Origin: Rhea pennata
Taxonomy: Eukaryota > Chordata > Aves > Rheiformes > Rheidae
DNA: 64,000 nucleotides
Assembly: GCF_028389875.1 (NCBI RefSeq)
Contig: NC_084671.1
Location: 29,941,083-30,005,082 of the forward strand
Direction: 5' to 3'
Below are positions 25,501 to 35,422 of this stretch, piece after piece (positions within the stretch are counted from its first letter, which is position 1; each line of letters begins with the position of its first letter). Below the pieces are notes generated by a model. That model saw only the letters and a list, made by a program, of their open reading frames with translations. It was not told the DNA's origin and did no database searches. A program made the position numbers and the translations under genes.

Positions 25501-28500
25501 GGGTATAAAAAAGAAGAGAGTCGGAGGCCTCAGCCTGAGACCCCTGCAAGGACAGAGCCTGGTACAACATCAAATCACAGAGTACTGCCCTGCATTGATG
25601 CAGGGATCGTGGAGGAGTCAACTGAAAAGCCTGAAAGTACATTGCAGGGCCTGGAGGTGAATGGTAAGCTACTGCGTTCTTTCTCTCTCTCTCGCTCTCT
25701 TTTTTTTTTTATAGTGACTTGCAAGTGTTTTACTTCTTTTCTGAAAGTCTTCATAGACTGACAAACATGGTTTCAGTCTCGATTTTGAAGAAGCAAATCT
25801 TGTCTAGCTTCAAAGAGAGAGGAAGGCAGAAGACATTTGGGTGGTTCATTCTGCTTACAGCTGCACTTTGACATGATGGCACAAACAGCACAGTCACGTT
25901 GTTCACTGAGCTCAAGTTTCTTAGTTTAAGACCTTGTCTGTGAGGAAAATGTCCATTGGTGTAATGTAGGTGCATATTATGTGGCTTCTGCTGGTATTGT
26001 AGAGTGAAACAGATTAGATTCAGTTCAACCTCATGCTCCATTAGTTTGGCTGCCTTGAGGGTCTGGAAGGAGTTTTAGTAGTGCAAACTTTTGCTGGTAT
26101 TAGCAAGTGCTGGGAGTCTCATTGCTCCTCCCAGCAATTCTGAGTTAGGTTGTAGTGGATGAAGATGGTCTCAAAAGCAAAGAGTAACACAGTGTGCTTT
26201 TCTCTGGGAATGCTGATCTGTATCAATCATTGCTATTAATTCTTTCAAAAGTCCTAAGTTAGATATATATATTTAAATCATATGCAGTAGCACATATCTT
26301 CATAGACTGAAATCTTGTCCACAAAAAAAAAAAAAAAAAAAAAAAAAAGCATTTGTCCCTAGTCCCTAAACTTACCATTCTATACAGTAAAATGTGCACC
26401 TAAGTCTGCAGAGGAGCTCAGTTTGGTGGCCTTGTTTGTTAACTTGTAGTAACTTCCTTTATGCTAGGACCAAAGGCACAGCTGATGCTAAGGTATCCAG
26501 ATGGAAAGAGGGAACAAATTTCACTGCCCGAACAAGCTAAACTTCTGGTGAGTAGAGTTAGTTGAAATCCTTGTTTGAGTACGGGAAAGCTGAAACTGGA
26601 GAGTTTTTTGTCCTGTGTTGTACTATTAAAATTATATCCAGTGAAGGTGGTATATCCAAGGAGCACTTACACTGTCATTCTGTTGTGTTTTTCCCATGTG
26701 CTTGCTCTCTTCAGATCTGCAGACTCTGCTGGTTCTTGTATGTTTCCCTTGCTAGTTGGGTTGCACGTATACTCCAGCATCTTCCTTAGTCCCAAAACTG
26801 CCAATTTCTATTCTAAAATAACTTCATATGCCTTTTGTGTTAGTGAGCTGAGATTATTTTAAGGTATTTAATGATTATTTGTTTATGTTTAGATGCAGAG
26901 GTTAAGTCATTGTCCACTGTCAGACAATGGTGAAATCAAAAGGCAAAACTTTTGCTTCTTGTTCTCCGTTCCTTTCACCATACTTTCACACTCTGTCCTA
27001 GACATGGATGACAGAGTAAACTTGGGAGAAAGTTCTCCCAAAACAGAACTGTTACAGCATCATTTAATTGCTCTGTTTCAAGTATCCTTCTGAAATACTC
27101 CTCAGGCTTGTTTAAGTTAGAGAGATTCATGTTGATGCTATTTCCATTAAAAGTCCACAGGAGCACACTTGGAAGCCTTACAGTGTTTAAAGAGATCACT
27201 GTAGTCCTATTAGCTATATTTTTTCATGAGACAGTGGCCAGGAAAGTTCAGCTTTGTACTGAAGTTTTAGGTACCTTAAAACAAAAGCGTGCCTCTTCAG
27301 AAGGACCTTGCACAGATTTAAAAGGAACTTGAATGAAAATGTTTGGTTATGTCTGTTAAAGAAAATGAGACTATAACCTAGTCTGCAGCACTCAAGAAAT
27401 ACACTTTTTCTCAAGCGCATCTTCCCACTCTTACTCTTTTGCATGAAAGAATAAAAAAAGAAATGGTGCTTTTGTGACACCATCAACTCATTCAAAACCA
27501 AGCGTAAGTCCATAGGATATAGACTACCTGAAGTACCGGATGCAGGGTCCCAAGGCTGGAGTACAAGTGCTGAAATGAAGCCTGAGGGACACAAAGAGCG
27601 GTACTCCAACATTGTAGGAACTAGTTTTACTTTGTCAGACTTTGCTTTGTCTTAGCAGTCATCTGTGTATAATTTTTTCAAGTGTGTGTTTGATCTTATC
27701 TGCTTTTTGAAAGATCTGCTGAAGTTACAAAGCAGACGTGACTGTGGTTGTATTACTAAACATGCAGAACTTTTGAAATACTTACGTCATGCTAGCGTAT
27801 GTAACTAACTTGTTTGTGCACAAGTCCATGGTCCATGATTACAGAATGGATTTATTTGAAATACAGGTATTCTGTATACTGATACAGAATATGTCTGAAT
27901 ATATACAGATATATCTGAATACTGATGTATTTGTGATAATCCTACCTTTTGGCTTGACTCCTTTTATGGACTGTGATAGTTCACTGTTTAAGGGAGTTAA
28001 TCTAAGTATATAAATTTCTTCTATTATCCACTATACAGTTAGTCCTCTTAGAATTTAGATAGGACAAGTTTTTTAGGTGAAGATAGGTTTTAGTTGTAGA
28101 GCTGAACAGGCAGCTTATGTGCTCTCATGTCTAAAATATTTGATGAGCCTCATCTGATTTATTTTAAAGCCATTTCAGACAGATCAAGATCGAGTCTCAG
28201 ATGTTTGTTTGCAAGCATCATATTCATGCTGATTTTTTTTTTCAGCCCGTAGTCTCTTTCACTTTAAAGCTGTTCAGAACTATAGCAAGCAATTATCTAC
28301 AGAGACCTTTGTACATTGGAAGTTTTAACATATGATAATAAGTTGCTATCCCATCAGTAGTGAATGTTTTTGAAAACAGGCTTTCTGTCATTATATTCTT
28401 ACTGATCAAGAATGGCTTTTTTACACACTGTTATCTTCAGGATATACTTTTGCTTCCAATATTACTGTTACCCTTTTCTCCCTGGGCAAGAAATTAGATT

Positions 28501-31500
28501 GGTGAGAGAAAAGCAAAAAAAATTCAACTTCCTGCTTCCCCGCTTGGTTCCACTTAAGAGTTAGATTCATACCTATGTCTTCCTTTATAATGCCTCTTAG
28601 CTTGTAAAGCAAAACTGCTTTTTCATAGAAGTCATTGCTGTTGGCACACACTACATAGCTGATTTCACTCTATTTAGCAGCTGAACCCTGCAGCTGATTG
28701 GTTGTCTGAATAACTTGTTTGCCAAGTGTTATAAAGTGTGTAGGAAAGGTTGGCCTTAAAATTGAGTGGAGATGTGAGCAGTGAGCTTCACTGAATTTTT
28801 AAATACAACGGTCTGTAGGGAATTGCTGTTACTCATGTTGCTTGAAAAAAGAAGTCAAACCTGCTTACTTAAATTACTTGTCAGACACAGGCGTTGTAAT
28901 CTGCAAAGACTGGTGGAGAGCTGTCCAAGTAAAAGAGGTAGTTGGAGTGACAGTCACCTCTTCTCAAAGGTTTGTGTGTGCATTGTTATAAATTCGAAAG
29001 AAATCTCTATGTAGTTACCTTGCTAACTGTTACAGAGTTATCAAATCATAGAAAAGTCTAAGTTGGAAAGGATCCCTAGAGATCATCTGATCCAACCCTA
29101 TGTTGAAAGCATGGTCATAGATGAGGTTATGGACAGGGCTCTGTCAAGCTAAGCATAGAATACTTCCAGCAAATGAAATTGCACCATTTCTCTGGGTAAC
29201 CTGTTCCAACATGAAATTGCTTTCGCAGTGAAGATTTTTTTTCTTATAACCAGGCCTTGCTGTGGTGACAGCAGTCAGCCAGCTCTGTGAAGCACCCTGA
29301 GAGGTAACTTGTCAGGTTTCATAGGGTTGTGTATATGTTGAATTTCTACAGATGGTTCCTAACTCTTCTACTGATGGGTTGCCATTGCTTTTTTGGCATG
29401 GAGACTTGGGCTGTGAAGACTGCGATGAAGAAAGCATCAAGTTGTACATCAACCTCTTACATTATTTGTGACATAACTTGCCAGCTCCACTCAGCAGCAG
29501 ACCTACATCTTCATTGTACTTTCGCTTCCTACGAACATACTTGTAGCAGCCTTTCTTGTTACGCCTGACAATTTGAGCTCCAGTTGAGATTTTGCCTTCT
29601 TAACTACATCTGTGCACATCCAGTCAGTATTTCTATATCGCTATATTTGTGAGTCTGCCCCTTCTCCATCTCTCATGCTTCACTTTTGCATCTGAGCTCT
29701 CTTAATAACTCACTGTCTAAACAGACTGTTATGCCTGCTTCTTTTCCTGCTCTGGGAGATGGACCACTTTTGTACTTTGAGAAGGCTGTTTCTGAAAATC
29801 TCCCAGCATTCCTGAGCTACTTTACCCACAAGGGCAGGCTGACATGGGAGGCCTCCTAACAATTCCTTGAGCAAGTTGAAATCTGTTCTTCTGAAGTGCA
29901 ATCTTTATTCTGCTACTTGTCTGTAGCACAGGGTCACATCTCTGAAAAAAAATTTCCTTATTTGTAAGCAGTAGATCCAGAAAAGCACCACTCCTAGTGG
30001 CACATCCAGTGATTGCACTAGGAGATTGTCCTCAGCACATTTCAGAAACCTCCTAGATTGCTTATGCTCTCTCTGCTTTGTTGCTTTCCCAGCAAATATC
30101 AGCATAGTTGAAGTTCCCCATGAGAATCAAGACCTGTAGAGTTGAAGCTTCTTTGAGTAGTCTGAAGAAGGCTTTATGCACCTCTGCTTCCTGATGTCAA
30201 TAGCAGATGCATACCACAAGTTTTTCCTTGATGTGATCCCTCCAATTTTGACCCAAAGGCAATCAATAGATTTCTGTCATCATGTTGAAAAATAAATTCC
30301 ATGCACTTAAAATGCCCTTTTTTTTCCTTTTTTTTTTTTTTTTTTTTTTTTATTATTATTATTACATGAAGCACACCCTCTCATCTTCTTCCACCTCTTT
30401 ATCTTTTCTGAACGGCTTTTAGCTGTCTGTTACAGTCGTGGAAACTATCCCATCAAGTTTCTGTAAAACCAGTGATATTACCTCTGTCACTGCATATGGA
30501 GTTCTGTTTCTTTCCCAGAGAGCAAGTGCCAATGTTTAAGCACTAGATATGATCCACCATCTGCCCTTTCTCTTGGAAGGAGGTGTGAGAGCTGCCCCCA
30601 TTGCTCTGTTCCACATATGCTCATGCCTGCTTCTGGAAGTTGGCCAATCTGTTGGCAAAAATGTCCTTATCACTTTTTGCTAAGTGAATCGCAGTGTCCC
30701 ACAGTCTTTGAATCCAAAACCATACCAGCAATACCAGCCACACAGCTGAGTGTGGATCTGCATGATCTGCCTGCTTCTGTCTGCACCCTTCTATTTGACT
30801 GTGGGGATCAAGACAACCTGAGCACCTGTTGCCTTTTCTTTAGTCCCAATGCTTTGTACTCCTGGTTGACCTTTTGCAGGTCACACTTCATAGTATCACT
30901 GGTGCCAGTGTGGGAAGAGGAGTAGGGGTTAGTGTTCCAGGGCTTGATGAATCTAGGAAGTTTCTCCATCATATCTTGGATCTCTGTTCCAGGCAAGCAG
31001 CAAAATTCTTGTCTGCCACAAAGCGTCAGCTCTTGCCCTTATAGCATTACTGCTAGCAACCTACCAATTTCCTGCTCGTCTTCCCTGATGCATCAGGACT
31101 TGCTGACCTCTTCTCCTTCACCTGACTGCTCAGGGAGTCAATCAGGGTCTATCCTCCATGGTGAGTTCCCCATCCTTATCAGTGTCAAGGAGGGCACATT
31201 CACTGCATCCCATCACATGAGCCAGCTCCATCTGTTCCAGTGCCCCAGAAATACTAGGAATGGTGCTATGGGTGGCTACAGGAGACCACATCCTGTGTCT
31301 CATCACCACCATATGGCTTACAGATTTCTTGCCAGAACACAAACAGCAAGAGTCAACAGCAGCTCATGTGATCTCCTAAGCTACTTGTGTGTGAACTGTC
31401 TGTGCTAGCTGTGCAGCCCTCTGGGTCACTGTGGTCCCAAAGTGACAGTTAAATAGCAAGTGGAATCAAGGTGAATAATTAGAAGTTTAATACTGCTTAT

Positions 31501-32626
31501 TTACCTCCTTACACTTAATTCACTGTCACAGATTACCTACCAAAACTGTGTAAACAATATTGCTGAGACACTCCAACTTATTTCTTCTTCTTTCTCTTTA
31601 TTGCATACTAATTTTATTTTTTCCCCTCTTTAAAAAGCTATAGCTTTCCCTTCTGCTTGAGTTGCTGTGTTGCGGTATCTCGTATATTGTTCTTTAGCCA
31701 GTCTCCATTTCTCAATCCTCATCTGTTCCTACGTTATTGTGGACCCTTTACCCCCTCATCTACAGTGTTTCCTGATGAACTTGGGAAATTTATGTCACTT
31801 AAATCAGGCACTAGCTGTTCCTGATGTATCTGTGTATTTGATTGTGAAGCTGGTATCTCTTTATTGTAATCCCCTCTGTATCCTACCCCGATAGCTATTT
31901 TAAGCAGAGAAATCAACTGAAAAAAGCTCTAAAATGAGAAACAAACAAACAAACAAAAAAAAAAAACCCAAAAAGCACTTCATGCTCCTCGAAGGCAGGA
32001 AAAAAAATTAGACTGTTAGTAAAAACACTGCATTTGTTTTTGTCAAAGTTACGTGACAAAGAAAAACGCTTCTGTAGTGACTTCTAGGTTTAACGTACGG
32101 ATAATATCTGTTAAACAAATGAGAGAGCTTCTAGTTTGGGCACTTCTGGAAACTTACTTTACCATGGCTTGAGTGTGTAATGTGAAGTTCAGCTTGCTTA
32201 AATTGATGTACTATTATGTATACTTTCTTTCTGCTCAAAGAATTGGTTATGTGAGAGAATCACTTGATAATTAGCTTCTCTGACTATTCTTGCCATGTGA
32301 GGGCCAAATTAGATAATTAATAAAGCTTCTGTATTACATACAAAATTTCAAGGTGTTCTTTCTCTGTGATTGCAGACTTACCTTTTTTAAAGGAAACAGG
32401 AATATTTTTGTAACCCTCTAATTTTTGAATTAAATAGCACTACTTTGCCTTTCTTTCTTTCCAGGCTCTTGTGAAGCATGTCCAGTCAAAAGGATACCCG
32501 AATGAACGCTTTGAACTTCTTACCAACTTCCCTCGAAGGAAACTCTCCCACCTGGACTATGAGATCACATTACAGGAGGCAGGCCTGTGTCCTCAAGAGA
32601 CTGTCTTTGTGCAGGAAAGGAATTAG
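4449..32626 (+). CDS. UBXN7: UBX domain-containing protein 7 (full coding span, 11 exons)
   Basis: UBXN7 is an adaptor of the p97/VCP segregase. From family knowledge, its UBA domain binds ubiquitin, its UIM binds neddylated cullins (notably CUL2-VHL, acting on HIF1A), and its UBX domain docks on p97. It acts in cytosol and nucleus. The eleven exons join in frame at GT-AG junctions to 489 codons plus stop, the length I recall for the human protein. Domains seen: UBA about residues 14-54 (exons 1-2), UAS thioredoxin-like domain about 130-260 (exons 5-8), UIM about 286-301 with core [12 protein letters not shown], an acidic stretch about 311-345, and UBX about 410-487 (exons 10-11), ending FVQERN. 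Residue by residue it is very close to human UBXN7; most differences fall in the linker in the second half of exon 9. No break is seen. TM4SF19 lies downstream on the same strand, as in mammals. Confidence 0.98.
4522..7976 (+). other. UBXN7 intron 1
   Basis: Bounded by GTGAGG and TCGCAG. The first 0.5 kb is the rest of the CpG island. Further in are a 26-base A run at 5711-5736 and a short (TTTG)n near 5800-5817. I see no other gene or named repeat. Confidence 0.9.
5711..5736. repeat. Poly(A) run, 26 bases
   Basis: Uninterrupted A tract in UBXN7 intron 1. No body of a retroposed element is recognisable beside it. Confidence 0.95.
7977..8124 (+). CDS. UBXN7: UBXN7 coding exon 2
   Basis: 148 nt after the acceptor TCGCAG. 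Encodes [19 protein letters not shown] and onward: the rest of the UBA domain and the start of a serine-rich linker, to residue 74. Donor is GTACGT. Confidence 0.97.
8125..10584 (+). other. UBXN7 intron 2
   Basis: AT-rich intron. It holds T-rich runs near 8498-8520 and an alternating TG/TATG/CATA block at 9845-9905. Nothing else is recognisable. Confidence 0.9.
9845..9905. repeat. (TG)n-(TATG)n-(CATA)n inverted microsatellite
   Basis: A TG run, then repeated TATG, a TATATATA centre, then ACAC and repeated CATA. The halves are near-perfect reverse complements around about 9877, so the block could extrude as a hairpin. Confidence 0.85.
10585..10652 (+). CDS. UBXN7: UBXN7 coding exon 3
   Basis: 68 nt between TTAG and GTAAGC. 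Encodes [18 protein letters not shown] and LFG, residues 74-97: the linker after the UBA domain, nearly identical to the human segment. Confidence 0.97.
10653..13296 (+). other. UBXN7 intron 3
   Basis: No known gene or repeat identified. The stretch 11480-12480 is slightly richer in G+C than its flanks and carries several short open frames on the minus strand; it is discussed under findings. A pyrimidine tract precedes the acceptor at 13296. Confidence 0.8.
13297..13362 (+). CDS. UBXN7: UBXN7 coding exon 4
   Basis: 66 nt. Encodes [18 protein letters not shown] and TET, residues 97-119. It includes the basic KRRRPAR stretch that could act as a nuclear localisation signal (inference). Donor is GTAAGT. 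Confidence 0.97.
14129..14908 (-). mobile_element. CR1 LINE, 5'-truncated, 3' untranslated region and end of ORF2
   Basis: The plus strand begins TCACAGAATCACAGAGTGG and then has GGTTGGAAGGGACCTCTGGA, the reverse complement of the CR1 3' tail. The element is therefore on the minus strand with its 3' end at the left. It runs through the conserved 3' untranslated region into the end of ORF2, whose minus-strand translation reads [18 protein letters not shown]. The right end near 14908 is the 5' truncation, as is usual for CR1. A small duplication or insertion lies around 14668-14700. Confidence 0.95.
15550..15777 (-). mobile_element. CR1 LINE, short 3' fragment
   Basis: Same tail as the copy at 14129 (ATCACAGAATCACAGAGTGG, then GTTGGAAGGGACT). 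About 230 bases of 3' untranslated region remain, with a small internal deletion compared with the larger copy. It lies about 640 bases from the first copy, on the same strand. Confidence 0.93.
16342..16454 (+). CDS. UBXN7: UBXN7 coding exon 5
   Basis: 113 nt. Encodes [18 protein letters not shown] and [19 protein letters not shown], residues 119-156: the entry to the UAS domain. Ends on a codon boundary before GTAGGT. Confidence 0.97.
16455..22941 (+). other. UBXN7 intron 5
   Basis: The longest intron, about 6.5 kb. It contains an 11-base C run at 18756-18766 and a T-rich tract at 21321-21350. I found no CR1, RNA gene or recognisable coding exon in it. Confidence 0.88.
18756..18766. repeat. 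C11 homopolymer
   Basis: Eleven consecutive C bases in UBXN7 intron 5. A likely polymorphic and sequencing-error-prone site. Confidence 0.95.
22942..23088 (+). CDS. UBXN7: UBXN7 coding exon 6
   Basis: 147 nt, exactly 49 codons (residues 157-205). Encodes [18 protein letters not shown] and onward to REHFIFWQ: the core of the UAS thioredoxin-like domain. Acceptor ACAG, donor GTAGGA. Confidence 0.98.
23481..23571 (+). CDS. UBXN7: UBXN7 coding exon 7
   Basis: 91 nt after a pyrimidine-rich acceptor. Encodes [17 protein letters not shown] and [13 protein letters not shown], residues 206-236: the UAS domain including its cis-proline-like FPYVSILDP segment. Human has G where this sequence has A after YKL. 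Confidence 0.97.
23572..24714 (+). other. UBXN7 intron 7
   Basis: About 1.1 kb of AT-rich intron with a T-rich run near 24078-24095 and a (TTTG)n near 24632-24646. Nothing else is seen. Confidence 0.9.
24715..24842 (+). CDS. UBXN7: UBXN7 coding exon 8
   Basis: 128 nt. Encodes [18 protein letters not shown] and onward to PPQKCSRS, residues 236-278: the last helix of the UAS domain and the start of the serine-rich linker. Donor is GTAAGT. Confidence 0.97.
24843..25269 (+). other. UBXN7 intron 8
   Basis: A 427-base intron bounded by GTAAGT and AACAG. Nothing recognisable inside. Confidence 0.95.
25270..25663 (+). CDS. UBXN7: UBXN7 coding exon 9
   Basis: 394 nt, the largest coding exon, residues 279-410. 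It begins [19 protein letters not shown], which holds the ubiquitin-interacting motif, then a Ser/Asp/Glu-rich acidic stretch ([15 protein letters not shown]) and a poorly conserved linker. The linker is where this protein differs most from human. Confidence 0.97.
25664..26467 (+). other. UBXN7 intron 9
   Basis: Contains a CT-rich stretch right after the donor (25679-25712) and a 26-base A run at 26323-26348. No other feature seen. Confidence 0.9.
26323..26348. repeat. Poly(A) run, 26 bases
   Basis: Uninterrupted A tract in UBXN7 intron 9. Confidence 0.95.
26468..26547 (+). CDS. UBXN7: UBXN7 coding exon 10
   Basis: 80 nt. Encodes [19 protein letters not shown] and PEQAKLL, residues 410-436: the first two strands of the UBX domain. 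The strand before the turn carries the conserved R in LMLRYPDG. Donor is GTGAGT. Confidence 0.98.
29041..31400 (-). mobile_element. Old CR1 LINE with ORF1-esterase and endonuclease remnants
   Basis: The left end (29041-29320) matches a diverged CR1 3' region on the minus strand (TCATAGAAAAGTCTAAGTTGG, then GATCATCTGATCCAACCC). Going right, minus-strand frames show ORF2 endonuclease text at 29905-30120 ([13 protein letters not shown], then [15 protein letters not shown]) and at 30174-30374. ORF1 SGNH-esterase text follows at 30808-30996 ([15 protein letters not shown], then [15 protein letters not shown]1 esterases carry HVGTNDT here). The order esterase, endonuclease, 3' end is correct for CR1, but the central reverse transcriptase is missing. 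Either it was deleted or two insertions abut near 29320-29560. Many stops show it is dead. The right edge is approximate. Confidence 0.82.
30318..30360. repeat. T-rich run with (TAT)n edge inside the CR1
   Basis: T8, CC, then T23 followed by ATT/TAT triplets. On the minus strand this is an A tail, so a small retroposed insertion into the CR1 is possible. No body was recognised. Confidence 0.8.
31939..31970. repeat. (AAAC)n with A run
   Basis: Four AAAC units followed by about 12 A bases. Confidence 0.9.
32465..32626 (+). CDS. UBXN7: UBXN7 coding exon 11 (last)
   Basis: 162 nt including the TAG stop at 32624-32626. Encodes [36 protein letters not shown] and onward to FVQERN (residues 437-489): the second half of the UBX domain. 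The conserved FPR p97-contact loop is intact (NFPRRKL). Confidence 0.98.
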   Translation, partial: ALVKHVQSKGYPNERFELLTNFPRRKLSHLDYEITLQEAGLCPQETVFVQERN

Positions 32627-32898
32627 CACTGTGGCCTGAGCTCTCCCAGCCTTCCTTCTCTCTCCTCTCTGCCTAGGACACCAACTCACTAAATATGAAG
32701 TTGAGGGTCGTAGGATTGCAGTGCTGAAAACAGGCAGGCAGCTGGCTGGCCCTTCTCTCTCTTCTTCCCTTCTCCTAATCTAGTGACCAAATGAGGATGT
32801 TCAGAGTTTTGGGTTTTTTTTCCTCAGCTTGAGCCCTGGGGAGAGCATTGGGAAGAACATTTCTCTTTGGGAAGAATGTCTTTCCTTTGCTTTTATGG

Positions 32899-32909
32899 AA
32901 TAAAATAAA
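32899..32909 (+). terminator. UBXN7: Proximal poly(A) signals of UBXN7
   Basis: Two overlapping AATAAA hexamers (32899-32904 and 32904-32909), about 275 bases after the stop codon. Confidence 0.7.
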
Positions 32910-33268
32910 AGGGTAATCTGTGCATCCAGAATGCTGGGGCTTGGAGTGGCCATAACGTACATACCCTTCTCGCTGCTATTCTTAAAGCTGTTTTGATTAA
33001 TTTATTTTTTTAAAATGCTGTGTGATAAGGCGCTGAGTCATCTCTCTAAGGGGAGAATGTAATTTTTAGTAGAGTCCTACCTTCATTTTTGTTCTCTACA
33101 TGAAAGGTCTCCATTAACCTTACGGCCTTCTTACAGGATCACTTATCTAGCACTCTGCAGAAAATTTATTTTTGGGAAGGAGTTACGGTGAGCTGTATTA
33201 AGATGCTCTGCTCCCATCTAATTTAAATGCTTCTATATTGCCTGCATATTTTATGCTGCTAGTGAACT

Positions 33269-33272
<4 letters not shown>

Positions 33273-33304
<32 letters not shown>
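33273..33304. repeat. Poly(A) run, 32 bases
   Basis: Uninterrupted A tract in the 3' untranslated region. It could prime internally in oligo-dT cDNA libraries and give false 3' ends. Confidence 0.95.
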
Positions 33305-33306
<2 letters not shown>

Positions 33307-35382
33307 AGAACAGGTATACTCAGTATGGAATTGAATGCTTGGCCCAGAGGGAAAGCTGCTTGTCTGCTATTTTAGCAGAATTGACTCCTTTATAAGAGTA
33401 GATGGCATTTCAATTTGTTCTCTCCCCCACATCTCCTAAATGACGACTCCTGTTTACTTTCAGGGTTTTACGATGGAGTGTCACAGGATGTTGTGAAGAT
33501 CTTAAAATCTCTGGAAAACGCCTATCATAAAGTTGACAGCTGGCTTTTCTATTTGTGTTTTTTCCCAGAGGTGACTAGCCTTGCAGGGGTTTTAGAACAC
33601 TGAACATTTAGACCATTAGTACATTTGGACTGGATAGCAAATTCTAAGCAGGATTCTCTTTATTAATTAAAAACATCTACAAAGCCTTGTCGGACTGTAG
33701 AATTAGTTAATGCATTATGAAAGATTTTGTAGCAGCAGTTAATTTCCCTATTTGATTCAGATTTTCTTTTTACCTATGAAAGCTGGCATCAGAAGTTGTG
33801 CAGGCATATCCTGTGTGTACATTGGACAATGCTGACTGCCTTATTTTCCCAGGGTATTTTATCTTGATATAGAGCTTTTGGTCAGTGTGTGTTACAGCAG
33901 ATATTAGAGTGGGATAAAAGTTCAGTAACACAGCCATCCTCAAGACTAATGTTGAGGCAGTGTATATTTACAGTTGAGAACTCAGTCTAGCATGCTCTTC
34001 ACCAGTGAAGAAAAAGCTGTATAAAACCTGCCATGAGTGTAAATTTTTTCTGGACAAACAGGGAGAAGATAGGAGTTAACAACAAGAAATATTAGTCTCT
34101 CTCTGCTAGTGAGCTCCATGCAACATGTCAGGGAGCGCTGCCTTCATGACATGACACTGTCAGATAATTATATTTGTTAAAGAAAAAGACTTAATTATCA
34201 GAAACTTAGTATAGGATAAAACTTTTCCAGTTATTTTTCCTTAAATTTCATACTTGACTACATGTTTTGGAGTCTTTAAATGTAGGAAATCATGGAGTAT
34301 GCAGGACAGTTTCTATGACAGTATTAGCTCACAGCTGTCCTTTACCCTGTAATTGAGGTTTTGCATAGAACCATGAAATTATATAAATTAATTTCCCTTT
34401 ATGTGAAAACTGTTTTGCATTCCACTGCAAGATATGGGGTCACAGAAGCAAAATATGATAGCAGATTCGTAATCAGTGAGTGTTGTGAAATCAAATGTCG
34501 TTTTTGGACTGTAAAGAGATCCTTCAACAGAGGACACTTCCTAGCACTAGAAAGAAGGTGAATTGCAAGGCCAGTGGAGGAAAGGGAATGATGGTCATTG
34601 TCCTGTGAACTGGCAGTTGCACCTCTAGGCTGAAGGATCCTTTCCGTTTCTGGAAATGCCCAAATTCTAACTAGGACATATGAGAGCAGGACAGAAGGAA
34701 GCCCTTCTGTGTAGGTCTGATGCCTCCCTAGATAGCTTCAGCTATTTAATTGAGGTGACTTCTGGTGTTTATTGCCTTGAAACTCTACCTCTTCCTCCCT
34801 GGCTTCACAAGAAAATTATGATGGGCTATCAATAGGATGCAGTATCCGACACACAAGAAATTGTCTATCAGGCTAGATAGGATGGGAGCATGTTGGCCTT
34901 TCCTGTTTTCCCCCACCCTGTTCCTCTCTGTATAAGGCAGGGAGGAAGCCTTTGCAGTTCAGCTGGTATCTCTTTTGAGTTGTTGCTAGTTGACTGTGTT
35001 TACTGATGGAAGGCCAACTAACTTTGGACAGATGCAGGTTTGTATCGACTTTTGGAATGTTTTTTCACATTAACATTGGTAGCAGTGAAAAATTCTCTGG
35101 CCATTCAGTCCCATTCCTATGTCTGTTTTATTGGTAGCTTCTCTTTACCCTCTTTCTTTCCCCAGTTGTACTAGTGTGTATGTGGAGCTAGGCTGTTAGT
35201 TGGTGAAGTAATCAGATGTAAAATAACCAACAGCTGTGTCAGTAGTGGGAAAGAGGGGAGACTGTGCTGCAGATGAGCATGAACTTCTTGCATCAGTTCT
35301 GCTAGTGGAGATACTGTACAGTATTTAGAGCGTGATCCCATATTGGGAAACCTCCTTTTCTAAACAGTTGAAAAAACTGCCA

Positions 35383-35386
<4 letters not shown>

Positions 35387-35416
<30 letters not shown>
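35387..35416. repeat. Poly(T) run, 30 bases
   Basis: Uninterrupted T tract, 2.1 kb after the A32 run. It is transcribed as U30 if the long 3' untranslated region is real. Confidence 0.95.

Positions 35417-35422
<6 letters not shown>

Larger units (their letters stand above)
26548..32464 (+). other. UBXN7 intron 10
   Basis: About 5.9 kb. The main content is an old CR1 on the minus strand at about 29041-31400. There is also a T-rich run at 30318-30350 inside it and an (AAAC)n run at 31939-31970. The 26560-29040 part shows nothing I recognise. Confidence 0.88.

Noticed and set aside
33273-35416. A32 and T30 runs as possible ends of retroposed genes
   Set aside because: No retrocopy body or target-site duplication could be seen next to either run, so they are listed as simple repeats only.
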